A stretch of DNA of 64,000 bases from an uncultured Clostridia bacterium (GCA_944340905.1 CALVLT010000001.1:56617-120616); one strand, 5' to 3'; numbered from the stretch's first letter, positions 1 to 9,516 are shown. The notes: a model not told the origin generated them from the sequence alone. Made by a program: numbers and translations.

Positions 1-487
1 CGGCGGGCGCGATGCCGCTCTCCGAAAGCCCGCTCGGCAGATCGCACGCGATGACATACGCGCCGCAGCCGTTGATAAATTCGACGAGCGCCGCGTTCTC
101 CCCCTCGATGGGACGGGACAGCCCAGTTCCGAACAGGCAGTCCACGACGACGCCGTACCGCCTGCGCGGAATGCGCCCCAGCACCTCCCCCCGATACCGT
201 TCGCGCACGGCGGCACAGTCGGGGGAGAAATGTCCGGCAAGGCACAGAACGCTCACGTCCTCGCCCGCCTCGTGCAGGATGCGCGCCGCCACAAACCCGT
301 CGCCGCCGTTGTTGCCGCCTCCGCACACAAAGAGCGCGTCCGCCGCACCCTTTTTCTGCATAGCGGTGGACACGGCGCGCGCCAGCGCCTGCCCCGCCCG
401 CTCCATCAGTTCAAGGGCGGGCGTTCCCGCCGCAATCGCCGCCGCATCCGCGCGGCGCATCTGTTCATTGGAAAATGCATATTTCAT
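1..487 (-). CDS. nnr: NAD(P)H-hydrate epimerase (YjeF N-terminal domain), 3' end cut by the window
   Basis: Epimerises damaged R-NADHX/NADPHX so that the linked dehydratase can repair it. About 162 residues are visible. They begin MKYAFSNEQMRRAD and contain the glycine-rich segment VCGGGNNGGDGFVAAR and the later DCLFGTGLSRPI, both typical of the YjeF N-terminal Rossmann-like fold. The ATG overlaps the recX stop by four bases (ATGA), so the gene is the distal, translationally coupled member of the operon that starts at the GH127 gene. Whether a C-terminal ADP-dependent dehydratase (NnrD) domain follows cannot be seen, because the gene runs off the window. Confidence 0.85.
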   Translation of the reverse strand, partial: MKYAFSNEQMRRADAAAIAAGTPALELMERAGQALARAVSTAMQKKGAADALFVCGGGNNGGDGFVAARILHEAGEDVSVLCLAGHFSPDCAAVRERYRGEVLGRIPRRRYGVVVDCLFGTGLSRPIEGENAALVEFINGCGAYVIACDLPSGLSESGIAPA

Positions 488-1113
488 GTGTCCCAATCCT
501 CCTCGTCGCTGCCCTCGCGCAGCCGTGCAAGCGCGGCGCGCGCCGTATCGTAATCAAACCCCTTGGAGAGCAGATGGGCATACGCCTTGCGCAGCGTCTT
601 TTCGTCCAGCGACTTTCCCCGCAGGTACTTGGCGAGCACCGCCTCCGCCGCGCCGCTCTCGTCCTGCCCGCCGGACAGTGCGGCGTCGATCGCCGCATCG
701 GGGACCCCCTTGCGGCGCAGCTCCATGCGGATGAGACGGCTCCCCTTTTTCTCCCCCGCGTGCTCGGCATAGGCGCGCGCATACGCCTCGTCGTCGAGAT
801 AGCCGTACCCCTTCATCTTCTCCACGACGTAGTCCGCAACGTCCTGCAGGTACCCCTTGCGGCGCAAAAAGTCGCGGATATCGCGCTCCGTCTTCATGGA
901 GGCGGAGATGTGCGTGAGCGCTTTGTCGAGCGCCGTCTGCTTTTCGCCCGCGAGCTGCAGCGCGGAGAGCTGCTCTTCGGTGACGATGCTCCCCACCTTC
1001 AGGCGGTGCTCGAGAACGGTGACGAGCTGCATGCCGCAGAAGAACCTGCCGTCCACCTCGAGATTGCAGCGGGCGGCATCATGCTTTTGCGGGGTGATCG
1101 CGGTGATCTGCAT
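484..1113 (-). CDS. recX: Regulatory protein RecX
   Basis: RecX caps RecA filaments and modulates recombination and SOS signalling. The 209-residue protein has three tandem three-helix repeats typical of the family. Recognisable segments include the RDIRDFLRRKGY region near residues 78-89 and GYLDDEAYARAYAE near residues 103-116. The stop of the MBL gene lies one base upstream of the ATG, and the end overlaps nnr by four bases, so this is an internal operon gene. No LexA-like box is seen next to it; expression probably follows the upstream operon promoter. Confidence 0.85.
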   Translation of the reverse strand: MQITAITPQKHDAARCNLEVDGRFFCGMQLVTVLEHRLKVGSIVTEEQLSALQLAGEKQTALDKALTHISASMKTERDIRDFLRRKGYLQDVADYVVEKMKGYGYLDDEAYARAYAEHAGEKKGSRLIRMELRRKGVPDAAIDAALSGGQDESGAAEAVLAKYLRGKSLDEKTLRKAYAHLLSKGFDYDTARAALARLREGSDEEDWDT

Positions 1114-1114
1114 G

Positions 1115-2359
1115 CTATACCCCTTTCCAGGTGCGGTTTTCGCGGAACCAGTCGGTGTCCTTGAGCTTGGTGGTGTTGTTGGAGCACCACAATTTCAGGG
1201 CATATGTATCCGCCTCTTGGACGGTGTACACGACGATGTTGCCGTTCATGGACGTGTACTCCCAGCTCTTTACCTCTCTATTCGTCTCCGATTCCTCCTT
1301 GGGGATCGCAACGACGTCGGTAGCGAGCGAGGTAACATATATCTGATCGGTGTACTGTCCCACGCGGTCGATAAACGCCTGTGCGGGGAACATGTTGTCA
1401 TAATTTATCGTATACTCGGGCGAACCGGCGCAGCAACACACGCATACGATCTCGGGCTGAATGACGGAGAGCAGCGCATCGGTCGATGCGGTGTAGGAGC
1501 CGTGGTGCCCGCCCTTGAAGAGCTTACAGCGGGGCAGCTCGTTGCTTTCCACAAGCGATTGCTCGCCGTCCCCCTCCAGATCGCCCGTAAAGAGGTAATT
1601 GTTTTCCCCCTGCGTGAGGAGCATGCAGACGGAATAGTCGTTCTCGTCACCCGTTGTCTCCTCATAAAAGCGCTGATAGAGAATGTTCATCGTCACGCTC
1701 TCCGAAAGGGCGTAGGAACGCTGCGCGCCGCCTTCGTTGTTCCAGCATTCGAGCGCGGTATAGTGCTCGGCACCCCGCTCTACGGCATTTTCGCGCTCCT
1801 CCAAGTACTCCTCATAGATGTTCGTCTTTGCGTTGGTCAGCGGGAAATCGATGATCGTGCCGATGGAAAAGCTTTCCAGCACCCCGGGCACGCTTGCAGA
1901 ACCCACAAATCCCGCAATGTGATCCTGATGGGCATGAGTGGCAATGACATATTCGAGCGTATTGTCCGTGCAATAGCGGCTGACATATTCCACGATCGCC
2001 CCCGCGGAGTCCTTCCGCGAGCCGGCGTCGATGAGCACTTCGGTGTCGCCCACCTTGATGAGCGTGCAGTCCCCCGTATATTTGTTGCCCAGTTCCAGAA
2101 AGTGAACGGACAGCTCCGCCGAAGAAATTTCGGTGAGCGCGCCCTCGCCGACCTGCGTTCCGCCGCCGTCCTGCGAACCGCCTTCATGCCCCGTTCCGCC
2201 CTCCGACGCCTGATCGCCGAAATGGCTGTTGAGGAAATCGTCCACTTCCTCCTTAAACACAAAGAAATACAGGCACGCGCACACCGCGATGACGATGACG
2301 AGCAGAACAAGCACCGCCAGAAAGAACTTTTCATGCCGTCTGGTCCCTCTTCTTGCCAT
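1115..2359 (-). CDS. Membrane-anchored MBL-fold hydrolase, ComEC C-terminal-domain type
   Basis: The 414-residue protein has one N-terminal membrane segment (about residues 12-35), a Ser/Gly/Thr-rich linker (about 48-75), then a metallo-beta-lactamase fold that should lie outside the membrane. The metal motif THAHQDH is intact, preceded by the strand VLIDAGS and followed later by FTGDLEGDGE and KGGHHGS. This order matches the C-terminal domain of the competence channel ComEC and stand-alone relatives, for which a nuclease or phosphodiesterase role is proposed but generally unproven. There is no ComEC channel part, so competence cannot be inferred. A GGAGG ribosome site precedes the ATG. Confidence 0.75.
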   Translation of the reverse strand: MARRGTRRHEKFFLAVLVLLVIVIAVCACLYFFVFKEEVDDFLNSHFGDQASEGGTGHEGGSQDGGGTQVGEGALTEISSAELSVHFLELGNKYTGDCTLIKVGDTEVLIDAGSRKDSAGAIVEYVSRYCTDNTLEYVIATHAHQDHIAGFVGSASVPGVLESFSIGTIIDFPLTNAKTNIYEEYLEERENAVERGAEHYTALECWNNEGGAQRSYALSESVTMNILYQRFYEETTGDENDYSVCMLLTQGENNYLFTGDLEGDGEQSLVESNELPRCKLFKGGHHGSYTASTDALLSVIQPEIVCVCCCAGSPEYTINYDNMFPAQAFIDRVGQYTDQIYVTSLATDVVAIPKEESETNREVKSWEYTSMNGNIVVYTVQEADTYALKLWCSNNTTKLKDTDWFRENRTWKGV

Positions 2360-2383
2360 ACGTATCCTCCTTTTTGTGACTCG

Positions 2384-2731
2384 TCAGACCAGGCCGAGCG
2401 TGGCGGCAATGTTGACGACCGCCTCGTCGATGTTGTGCAAAAATTTGTTGAGCGCCTTCTGTGCCGCCGTATCGATGACGCCGTCCTCCGTCGTACGCAG
2501 CAGCTTTACGATCATGTCGAAATTGCCGTAAATGACGACGCACTCGGGGTCGATCGCCTGCAGTACTTTGTCGCTGCTGCCGTGCTGCAGATCGTGCATC
2601 TTTTTGACTTCTTCGTTCATTTGCGTGAAGAGCGCGACGTTCCCCGAGGAAAACAGCTCGCTCATCGTCTTGTTCAGTCGCGCGAGCTGCGCAATAAATT
2701 CCGCCGTCTCCTTGCTCAGTTCGTTGTCCAT
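2384..2731 (-). CDS. Small soluble helical protein, unknown function
   Basis: I do not recognise this 115-residue protein. It is predicted to be mostly alpha-helical, without signal peptide or membrane segment, and has no obvious catalytic motif. Its ATG overlaps the stop of the UDP-sugar pyrophosphorylase gene by one base (TAATG), indicating translational coupling. It is followed after 24 bases by the MBL hydrolase. The position suggests a housekeeping accessory protein of this operon, but the sequence itself gives no function. Confidence 0.6.
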   Translation of the reverse strand: MDNELSKETAEFIAQLARLNKTMSELFSSGNVALFTQMNEEVKKMHDLQHGSSDKVLQAIDPECVVIYGNFDMIVKLLRTTEDGVIDTAAQKALNKFLHNIDEAVVNIAATLGLV

Positions 2732-3951
2732 TACAGTTTCACTCCGTTTTGCCCGAGCAGGGCGCGCGCCGTCTCCACGCTGTCCTTGCCCGTTCTGTTC
2801 TTGATGGGGGCAAACTCCCTCTCCCGCTCCACCTCGAAGGGCAGACAGCTTCCCGCACAGCGGACCATGTCGAGGATGAGCGTTTCAAACTTGCAGCCGT
2901 TTTCCGTATCGGGATCGACAAGCACGCCGTTTTCGTCGAGACAGGGCACCTTTTTGTGTACGACGTGCACGGGAAGGCGGGCATGCGCGATCGCGCGCAG
3001 AACGTCCGCACGGAAGAGATAGTTGAGCGTCACGCCGCAGGCATAGACCAGCCGTCCCGCGCCGTCGCGCAGGTTCGCCATGCGCTCGTCAAGCTCGTAG
3101 TATTCGATGACGTTCGGCCGCCCGTCCTCGAGGCACAGCACGCCGACGCGCTCTTCAGGATATGCCTTGCGCACGAACTTTGCCCCCGTTGTCCTGCCGC
3201 TCGCAATGGTCGCCCCGACAAACACGGGATCCGCCATGCGCTGCAGAACGTTGTCCACCGCAAATACGTTGAACCACTCCACGCCCCGCGCCTGCGCCCG
3301 TTTTGCCAGCCCCGCGCGCACGAGCGAGGAATACCAGCCGCCGTTACCGTTGGGGGAGAGCGCGAGACTGTCCTTGGCGGAGAGCAGCAGTTTTCCCTCG
3401 GGCGAGACGGCGGGCGCCATCTCCTGGCAGAAGAACGCCACCTCCTCCTGCGGATACCCGAAGAAGGCATGTTCCGCAAAGAAGGCGCGCGTTGCCGCGT
3501 CGTTTGCCTCGCTCGTCATGATATACAGCGGCACATATGCCCCGCATTGGCGCACGACGTCCTGAAGATTGCAGATGAGCTGCTCAAAAATATACAGATG
3601 GCGCGTAACGCCGATATCGAACGTCCCCTTGGGGGCGTCGCTGCCCAGGCGGGTGCCCTGTCCGCCCGCGAGCAGCACGCAGGCGACCTTACCCGCCCGC
3701 ACGGCGCCCCTGCCCGATGCAAAGAATTCCTCCCGCCTTGGGGCGATCTCCTCGAGGGAAAGCGCGTCGATGGGCGCGATCTCCCCGCGCGCCGTCTGCG
3801 CCTGCGCATGCACCTGTCCGAGCATATCCCAGTCGATCTGCGCGATCTGACGGGCGAGCCGACCGCGGCCCGCATCGCTAAGTTCCTGCCACCATCTGAG
3901 CACATGTTCCTGCCCGTGTGCCTTCAGCGTCTCATACAGTTGTTCGTACAT
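2731..3951 (-). CDS. UTP--hexose(-NAc)-1-phosphate uridylyltransferase (UDPGP family)
   Basis: Forms UDP-sugar from UTP and a sugar 1-phosphate. The 406-residue protein carries the UDPGP nucleotide-binding motif LLAGGQGTRLGSDAPKG (about residues 93-109), LYIMTSEAND and the downstream QGVEWFNVFAVDN-like segment. Eukaryote-type UDPGP members use glucose-1-P or GlcNAc-1-P; the substrate here is not settled by sequence, although an N-acetylhexosamine pyrophosphorylase is plausible. I chose the ATG at 3951 because homology starts there and a purine-rich GGGGAAAAAGG stretch lies just upstream; an in-frame extension to 4101 would run back into the GH127 gene. It sits 26 bases after GH127. Confidence 0.8.
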   Translation of the reverse strand: MYEQLYETLKAHGQEHVLRWWQELSDAGRGRLARQIAQIDWDMLGQVHAQAQTARGEIAPIDALSLEEIAPRREEFFASGRGAVRAGKVACVLLAGGQGTRLGSDAPKGTFDIGVTRHLYIFEQLICNLQDVVRQCGAYVPLYIMTSEANDAATRAFFAEHAFFGYPQEEVAFFCQEMAPAVSPEGKLLLSAKDSLALSPNGNGGWYSSLVRAGLAKRAQARGVEWFNVFAVDNVLQRMADPVFVGATIASGRTTGAKFVRKAYPEERVGVLCLEDGRPNVIEYYELDERMANLRDGAGRLVYACGVTLNYLFRADVLRAIAHARLPVHVVHKKVPCLDENGVLVDPDTENGCKFETLILDMVRCAGSCLPFEVEREREFAPIKNRTGKDSVETARALLGQNGVKL

Positions 3952-3977
3952 CCTTTTTCCCCGTTTCCGTTGAATTT

Positions 3978-5777
3978 TTATAAAAACCAGACCTGCATGT
4001 CGTTTTCGCCCCTGTTCGCCCACAGATAGTAGGGAATCAGAGTGAGGGTGAAACTCCTGCGCTCGGGCGGCAGATAGGAATAGAGCGCGCCGTCCGTGCA
4101 CAGCCGCTTTGCGGGAACGCGCACGCAGATGCCCTGCTGTGTTTGCTCAACGGATGCATGTTCGAGCGAGGAAATTTCCACGCCGAACAGCTCGCCGCCG
4201 TTGTCCCGCTCTTCCGCGCACAGCACGAACGGGCCGTATTCCACCGCCTTTCTGCCGCTGTCCGCGCGAACGTGCTCATTGGCATACACAAAGCGGGGCG
4301 CCATTGCAAAGAGCACCTCGATCTGTATTTCGCCGTCCACGTCGAAATACAAGTAGTCCTCCTTCGCCTCGGGCTGCACGAAGGCGCCGTCCACCTGGCA
4401 GGAAATCTGCGTCTGCCAGACGGGAATGCGCAGCGCCAGTCTCCCGCGCCCCTTCGCCGTGATGTGCACATTCCCCGCATAGGGCATTCCTGTGCGCAGC
4501 GATAAGCCGATCCCGCAGGCGGATATATCCGAATTCATGTACTGATTCACGAACAGCGTGCCGCCCTCCTCGCTGTAGGCAAAGCCCCCCACCTGCGCAA
4601 AGAACCGCACGAGGTTGGGCGGGCAGCACGAGCAGGAAAACACCTCCGCGCGCTCCAGCAGCGGCTTGAAGGGAAGACCGGGAACGGTGCATGCATAGGC
4701 GGCATACTCCGCATCCGCCTCCAGCGGATTGACGTAGTAAAAACCCTTCCCGTCGGCGGATTCGCCCGCCAGAATGTTGTTGTAGAGGGCGCGTTCGAGT
4801 GTGGCATGGTACTGCGCGCGATTGCCCGTTTTGGCAAGCCGTTCGCAGAAGAAGGCGAGCGCGATCGCGGCGCACGTCTCAGCGTATGCCTCGGAATTGG
4901 GCAGATCGTAGGGGATCGTGAACCGCTCGCCGTACCAGCCAGAACCCGCGCCGCCCGTGATATAGAGCTTGCTGCGCACGATGTCGGCAAAGAGCGCGCG
5001 GCACGCCCCGAGCAGCGCCTCGTCCCCCGTCAGTCGCCCGACGTCTGCCATCGCAATGTACAGATAGAGCGCGCGCACGCTGTGTCCCACCGCCTCACGC
5101 TGTTCGCGCACGGGCATGTGCGACTGATCGTAGGCCCTGTCCATGACGGGATAGACCGCCTCCGCGCGCGTTCCGCGCTCATCGAGGAAGAATCCGGCAA
5201 GCTCGAGATACTTCCCCTCCCCCGTGTGCTCATACAGACGGACGAGGGCAAGCTCGATCTCGGGGTGTCCGCACGTGGTGAACCCCGTATCCCGACGGAC
5301 GAAGAAACGCTCGTAGATATAGTCCGCATACTTCTTCATGGCGGGCAGCAGCCGCGCGTTCACGCCGCACTTGTCGAGTGCAACCGCCGCCTCGATGAGA
5401 TGCCCCGCGCAGTACAGTTCGTGCTCGGTGCGCTCCATAAAAATTTTATCGGGCTTGTAGACCTGATAGTAGCTGTTGAAATAGCCGCATGGGAGCTGAT
5501 TGCGGACGATGGTGTCCACCGTCTCGTCGATGATGGCGCGCACCTCTTCATCGGGGAACTCCGCCTGCAGATATGCCGCCGCCTCCAGCCATTTGGCGAC
5601 GTCCGAATCAAAGAAGATATGGGGCGGGTTCTCCTGTTTTTCGCACCTGAGCGCCGCAAAGCGCCCCGTCTCCGCAAAGCGGCGGTAGACATTTTTCAGT
5701 GATACGTGTGCGTTTTTTTCGCGCACGGACTGCCAGAATCCCGCCTGCAGCGTGACGCGCTCATACCCGATATTCAT
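3978..5777 (-). CDS. GH127 glycoside hydrolase (beta-L-arabinofuranosidase-like)
   Basis: Members of GH127 release beta-linked L-arabinofuranose from plant glycans such as extensin-type glycoproteins. The 599-residue protein has no signal peptide, so it acts on imported oligosaccharides. The family's zinc/cysteine centre is visible: E300 and C302 (in YAETCA) and the cluster C382, C384, C385 (in SCSCCPPN), matching the glutamate and cysteines that bind zinc and supply the cysteine nucleophile in the characterised bifidobacterial enzyme. A GGAGG site six to seven bases before the ATG at 5777 decides the start. It is first in its operon under a consensus promoter. Its neighbour is the arabinose operon, which fits the predicted product. 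Confidence 0.85.
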   Translation of the reverse strand: MNIGYERVTLQAGFWQSVREKNAHVSLKNVYRRFAETGRFAALRCEKQENPPHIFFDSDVAKWLEAAAYLQAEFPDEEVRAIIDETVDTIVRNQLPCGYFNSYYQVYKPDKIFMERTEHELYCAGHLIEAAVALDKCGVNARLLPAMKKYADYIYERFFVRRDTGFTTCGHPEIELALVRLYEHTGEGKYLELAGFFLDERGTRAEAVYPVMDRAYDQSHMPVREQREAVGHSVRALYLYIAMADVGRLTGDEALLGACRALFADIVRSKLYITGGAGSGWYGERFTIPYDLPNSEAYAETCAAIALAFFCERLAKTGNRAQYHATLERALYNNILAGESADGKGFYYVNPLEADAEYAAYACTVPGLPFKPLLERAEVFSCSCCPPNLVRFFAQVGGFAYSEEGGTLFVNQYMNSDISACGIGLSLRTGMPYAGNVHITAKGRGRLALRIPVWQTQISCQVDGAFVQPEAKEDYLYFDVDGEIQIEVLFAMAPRFVYANEHVRADSGRKAVEYGPFVLCAEERDNGGELFGVEISSLEHASVEQTQQGICVRVPAKRLCTDGALYSYLPPERRSFTLTLIPYYLWANRGENDMQVWFL

Positions 5778-5818
5778 GTGTTTCCTCCGCATGCGCCCCA
5801 TGGCGCATTTCTTCTATT

Positions 5819-5847
5819 ATTATATAGAATATGGGCGGGAATGTCAA
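5819..5847 (-). promoter_or_regulatory. Sigma-A promoter of the GH127 operon, within an inverted repeat
   Basis: Reading the minus strand there is a perfect TTGACA (5842-5847), a 17-base spacer and TATAAT (5819-5824). A palindrome with GGGCGGG and CCCGCCC arms at 5834-5856 encloses the -35 hexamer. It could be an operator for a sugar regulator or the transcription terminator of the GH36 gene, whose stop is at 5864. Confidence 0.8.
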
Positions 5848-5863
5848 TCCCCGCCCGCAAGAT

Positions 5864-7987
5864 TTATTGCTTTTCCAGAAGGAAGGCGCCCGCGCGCAGG
5901 TTCATGTCCTCGCCTGCGAGCGGATACACCCCTTCCGCAAAGGCATGCCCGTGCGGCGCGCTGCCGTGTGCGGCAAGGCGGAGGACACCGCCCTCTGCGG
6001 AGTACGCCTGATCGGTGAACGCGCGCACGAGGCGCCAGCCCTTGCATGCCACCTCCACCGCCTCGGGCGAGGCAATGGCATGAACGACAACGAGCCGCCT
6101 GTCCCCGAGCTGTTTTTCGTAGACCTGCCGCCCGAACGGCGCGCGGTAGTAGGCGATGTTGCAGTCGATGTTCACGATGTCGCCCTCCGCCACGATGTCT
6201 TTGACCGCCCTGTAGAAGGCAAGCCCTTGCTGAATGAGCGCCGTCTTTTCCTGCGGCATGTTCACGACGTCGCCCGAGAGACAGATGCGCCCGAGCATGG
6301 CGGCGCACAGCGAATAGACGGTGCGCGAGGGCGTATCCCCTTCGCGCAGCACCGCCCACACCTGCATCTGCCGCGCGGGAATGACGCGGGAGACGTTCGC
6401 CGCCACAAATGGAATTTCCGCACACTCGTGCGCATCCGAAAAGGAGCACATGGAGACCATGCTCATGCGCCTCGGTTCGATGCGGCTCCCGCCCGAGGCA
6501 CAGTTCTCGATGACCATATCGGGCACCGCCGCTTTGATCTTATCCAGCCAGGCAAGGCTCTCCTCGGCGACCTGCCGCCCGCCCTCGCCGAGGCTCTCCG
6601 CCCCGTCGCAGCCAAGGCCGTAGGTATCGTTGTAGTCGATCTTGATATAGCCGAATGCGTTTTCCACCAAAAAGTCGGTCATGCGCTCGGAGATATAGGC
6701 GTTGACTTCCGGCTTGCGCAGATCGAAAAAGCGGCGGTTTTTGCTGGTGATAAGCATGCCGTCCCGCGTCAGCAGCAGGTCCTCGCGGGAGAATGCCTGC
6801 GAATCCCGCCCCGCCGCCTCAAACTCGAACCAGATGCCCGGCACCATGCCCTCGGCGCGGATGGCGTCGGCAACCGCTTTGATGCCATGCGGAAAGAGCG
6901 TTCTGTTCTGCCGCCAGTCGCCGATGGCATTCAGCCACGCCCTGTCGTCCGGCTTGTACCAGCCGCAGTCAATGACGAAATACTTCACGCCGAACGGACG
7001 GATGGCGGCGAGAATTTTGCGGATGTTCTCCTCGGAGGGACACCCCCATGTGGTGCAGTATTCGTTGAACAGCACGGGCAGTTCCTTTTCGCGCTCGGGT
7101 ACTTTCAGGCGGCAGTCCTGTTCGTGCACGAGGGCATTGCACGCGGCGAGAACGCTCCCTTCTCCGACGTACAAAAACGCCCTGTCCGTTTCAAAAGTCG
7201 CGCCTGCGGGAATATTTTTACGCCAATGCCCGAATTCATAGTCCGCCCTACCGCAGCTGAGAGAGCAGCTCTCCTTCTCCTTGTACAGCTCCATCTGCCA
7301 GGAATAGGGCGCCTCGCACTGCACTGCCCATACGATGCCCGCCTCCTCGTCCTCAATGGCGGCAAAGGGGTACCAACCGCGATCGGGCATGCTGCCGAGC
7401 TGCCCCCACTTTTCCACCTTTACGCCATAGCGCGCCCAGCTCATGTCCATGCCGAGCGCGGAAAAGGTATCCGTCCTCATGCGGCATTCGCGGCTCCATG
7501 CGCTCGTCATGCGGTAAAGTTTCAGCCCGCAGGTATCGTTGCCGCCGATGCCGACGGCGAGAATGCCGGAAAGAGACAGGCTTGCAAGATATTCGAGCGT
7601 GCGCTGCGTGCCCGTCCGGTTTTCATAGCGCACCCATACGGTGAACACGCCCGTATGCTCATTGTATTCGAGGTGGTGCGTGTACACGTTCCCCTTCCCG
7701 TCCGAGAGGCGGGTGACGACGCCCGCGTCGTCTGCCGTCTGTTCCTCCACGTGAAGAAGGGTGCCCGCGCGGTTGCGCATGGTCTGCCCGAAGGTGTAGT
7801 CGATAAGTCCCTCGTCCCCCGTGAAGGCGACCTGCACCAGGCTGTCGCAGTGCATTACCTGTTCATTCACCCAAAGTTCGGCGGGATACACGGCAAGCCC
7901 CACCTGCGTCTTTCCCTCGTGCCCTTCGACGGGCGTCTCCACATAGTACACGGCGGCATCGCCGAAGATATACTTTTTGAAAAACAT
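5864..7987 (-). CDS. GH36/clan-D alpha-glycosidase (alpha-galactosidase or arabinopyranosidase-like)
   Basis: About 707 residues with the clan GH-D barrel. YFVIDCGWY is the first barrel-strand signature, GYIKIDYN carries the likely nucleophile Asp, and ENCASGGSR followed by SFSDAHE carries the likely acid/base Asp. Most relatives hydrolyse alpha-galactosides, and some clan members act on beta-L-arabinopyranosides, which would suit its place at the end of the arabinose operon. There is no signal peptide, so it is intracellular. The start is uncertain. ATG at 7987 begins the homologous sequence but lacks a good ribosome site; a GTG at 8014 with AAGGAG twelve bases upstream is the alternative. 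It follows araA by 53 bases. Confidence 0.78.
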   Translation of the reverse strand: MFFKKYIFGDAAVYYVETPVEGHEGKTQVGLAVYPAELWVNEQVMHCDSLVQVAFTGDEGLIDYTFGQTMRNRAGTLLHVEEQTADDAGVVTRLSDGKGNVYTHHLEYNEHTGVFTVWVRYENRTGTQRTLEYLASLSLSGILAVGIGGNDTCGLKLYRMTSAWSRECRMRTDTFSALGMDMSWARYGVKVEKWGQLGSMPDRGWYPFAAIEDEEAGIVWAVQCEAPYSWQMELYKEKESCSLSCGRADYEFGHWRKNIPAGATFETDRAFLYVGEGSVLAACNALVHEQDCRLKVPEREKELPVLFNEYCTTWGCPSEENIRKILAAIRPFGVKYFVIDCGWYKPDDRAWLNAIGDWRQNRTLFPHGIKAVADAIRAEGMVPGIWFEFEAAGRDSQAFSREDLLLTRDGMLITSKNRRFFDLRKPEVNAYISERMTDFLVENAFGYIKIDYNDTYGLGCDGAESLGEGGRQVAEESLAWLDKIKAAVPDMVIENCASGGSRIEPRRMSMVSMCSFSDAHECAEIPFVAANVSRVIPARQMQVWAVLREGDTPSRTVYSLCAAMLGRICLSGDVVNMPQEKTALIQQGLAFYRAVKDIVAEGDIVNIDCNIAYYRAPFGRQVYEKQLGDRRLVVVHAIASPEAVEVACKGWRLVRAFTDQAYSAEGGVLRLAAHGSAPHGHAFAEGVYPLAGEDMNLRAGAFLLEKQ

Positions 7988-8040
7988 ATCGATAAAATAC
8001 GGGGCGGCGCTCACCGCACCGCCCCGCTCCTTTCCACAAC

Positions 8041-9516
8041 TTATTTGCGCTTCCAGATGATGTCCGACCACATGAGCTGCTTTTTGAATTCTTCGATCTT
8101 GGTGTTTTCGTCGATGACGACCACCTCGATGCCCCACATGTTGCCCAGGTCCACCATCTCCTGCACGGAGATCTGCGAGGAGACCACCGTGTGGTGTGCG
8201 CCGCCCGCGTAGATCCAAGCTGCAACTCCATCCTTAAAGTTGGGCTGATACTTCCACATCAGCCCCCCGACGGGAAGGTTGGGCATCTTGTGCGGATACT
8301 TGACGAGTTCGATCTTCTGCACAATGAGGCGTAGCCTGTCGCCCATGTCGATCATGGAGACGGCGACCGCCTCGGGCGCGGAAATTCCCTCGAACACGAG
8401 GCGAGCGGGATCGGACTTGCCGCCGATGCCCAGGGGATGCACCTGGATCTGCGGCTTGGTGGCAGCGAACTGGGGCGAGACCTCCAGCATGTGCGCGCCC
8501 AGGCACAGCCCGTCCGCGAGGTCATAGGTGTAGTCCTCCATAAGGCCGGTGCCCGTCTCACCCGCCATGTACTGCATGACGGCGCCCAGCGCGGCGATCT
8601 TCCAGTCGCCCTCCGCGCCGAATCCGTAGCCCTTGCTCTGCAGGTCCTGAATGGCGAGTCCGGGCAGCTGGTTGAGCCCGTGCAGCGCGCCGAAGTGATC
8701 GACGATGCCGATATAGCCGCCCTTCTCCTCGCAGAACCTGTCGATGGCGATCTCATATTTCGCCTGCTCTCTCACGACGTCGATGCGCTTGGTGCCCATC
8801 GTGTACTTCTTGTCGTACTCCGCCATGAGCGCGTCCACTTCCGAATCTGTGACCTTTTCGATATATTCCACAAGGTCGCCGATGGGATAATAATCCACCT
8901 GCCAGCCGAGGTCGATGTGCGCCTCCACCTTGTCGCCCTCGGTGACGGCGACGTCGCGCATGTTGTCGGAGAACCGGCAGACCTTGACGTTCTTGGAGAA
9001 CGCATAACCCGCCGCCACCTTGCACCACGAGGCGAGCTGTTTCAGAGCAGCCTCATCTTTATAATAACCCACGATCACCTTGTTGTCCATGCGCAGACGG
9101 GTGACGATATAGCCGAATTCGCGATCGCCGTGCGCCGCCTGGTTCTCGTTCATGAAGTCCATGTCGATGGTGTCATAGGGCAGTTTTTCGTTGTACTGCG
9201 TGGCAAAGTGGCACATGGGCTTTTGCAGGAGCTTTAATCCCTTGATCCACATTTTGGCGGGCGAGAAGGTGTGACACCAGGTGATGATGCCGATGCAGTT
9301 GTCGTCCGCATTGACCTTTTTGACCGCCTCGACCACTTCGTCCGAGGACTTGCAGGTGGTCAGATACTTCACCGTGACGGGCATGTGCTCGTTCACGTAG
9401 TCCGCCATCTCCTGCGAGTGCTGCGCAACGTGCGCGAGCACGTCGTCGCCGTACAGCGTCTGAGAGCCTGTGAGCCAGTACACCACGTAATCCTTCATGT
9501 TCTTGAGCTGTTTCAT
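8041..9516 (-). CDS. araA: L-arabinose isomerase
   Basis: Interconverts L-arabinose and L-ribulose in the cytoplasm. The protein has 491 residues, the normal family length. Recognisable landmarks are the N-terminal VYWLTGSQTLYGDD, ITWCHTFSPAKMWI, the central GFGAEGDWK that includes metal-site residues, and MLEVSP followed by HPLGIGGK. Three in-frame ATGs are close together. I chose 9516 because GAGG lies six bases upstream; the ATG at 9528 is almost on top of its purine tract. It is the fourth gene of the arabinose operon. Confidence 0.95.
   Translation of the reverse strand: MKQLKNMKDYVVYWLTGSQTLYGDDVLAHVAQHSQEMADYVNEHMPVTVKYLTTCKSSDEVVEAVKKVNADDNCIGIITWCHTFSPAKMWIKGLKLLQKPMCHFATQYNEKLPYDTIDMDFMNENQAAHGDREFGYIVTRLRMDNKVIVGYYKDEAALKQLASWCKVAAGYAFSKNVKVCRFSDNMRDVAVTEGDKVEAHIDLGWQVDYYPIGDLVEYIEKVTDSEVDALMAEYDKKYTMGTKRIDVVREQAKYEIAIDRFCEEKGGYIGIVDHFGALHGLNQLPGLAIQDLQSKGYGFGAEGDWKIAALGAVMQYMAGETGTGLMEDYTYDLADGLCLGAHMLEVSPQFAATKPQIQVHPLGIGGKSDPARLVFEGISAPEAVAVSMIDMGDRLRLIVQKIELVKYPHKMPNLPVGGLMWKYQPNFKDGVAAWIYAGGAHHTVVSSQISVQEMVDLGNMWGIEVVVIDENTKIEEFKKQLMWSDIIWKRK

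Noticed and set aside
857-3022. Long plus-strand open frame (721 codons)
   Set aside because: Antisense to recX, the MBL gene and neighbours; no ribosome site, no recognisable family. Long antisense frames are expected in GC-rich DNA. The same reasoning applies to 5831-8212, 9701-12055, 12148-13167, 16638-18374 and 18146-19423.
2731-4101. Upstream start for the UDPGP gene at 4101
   Set aside because: The extra residues overlap the end of the GH127 gene and show no homology.
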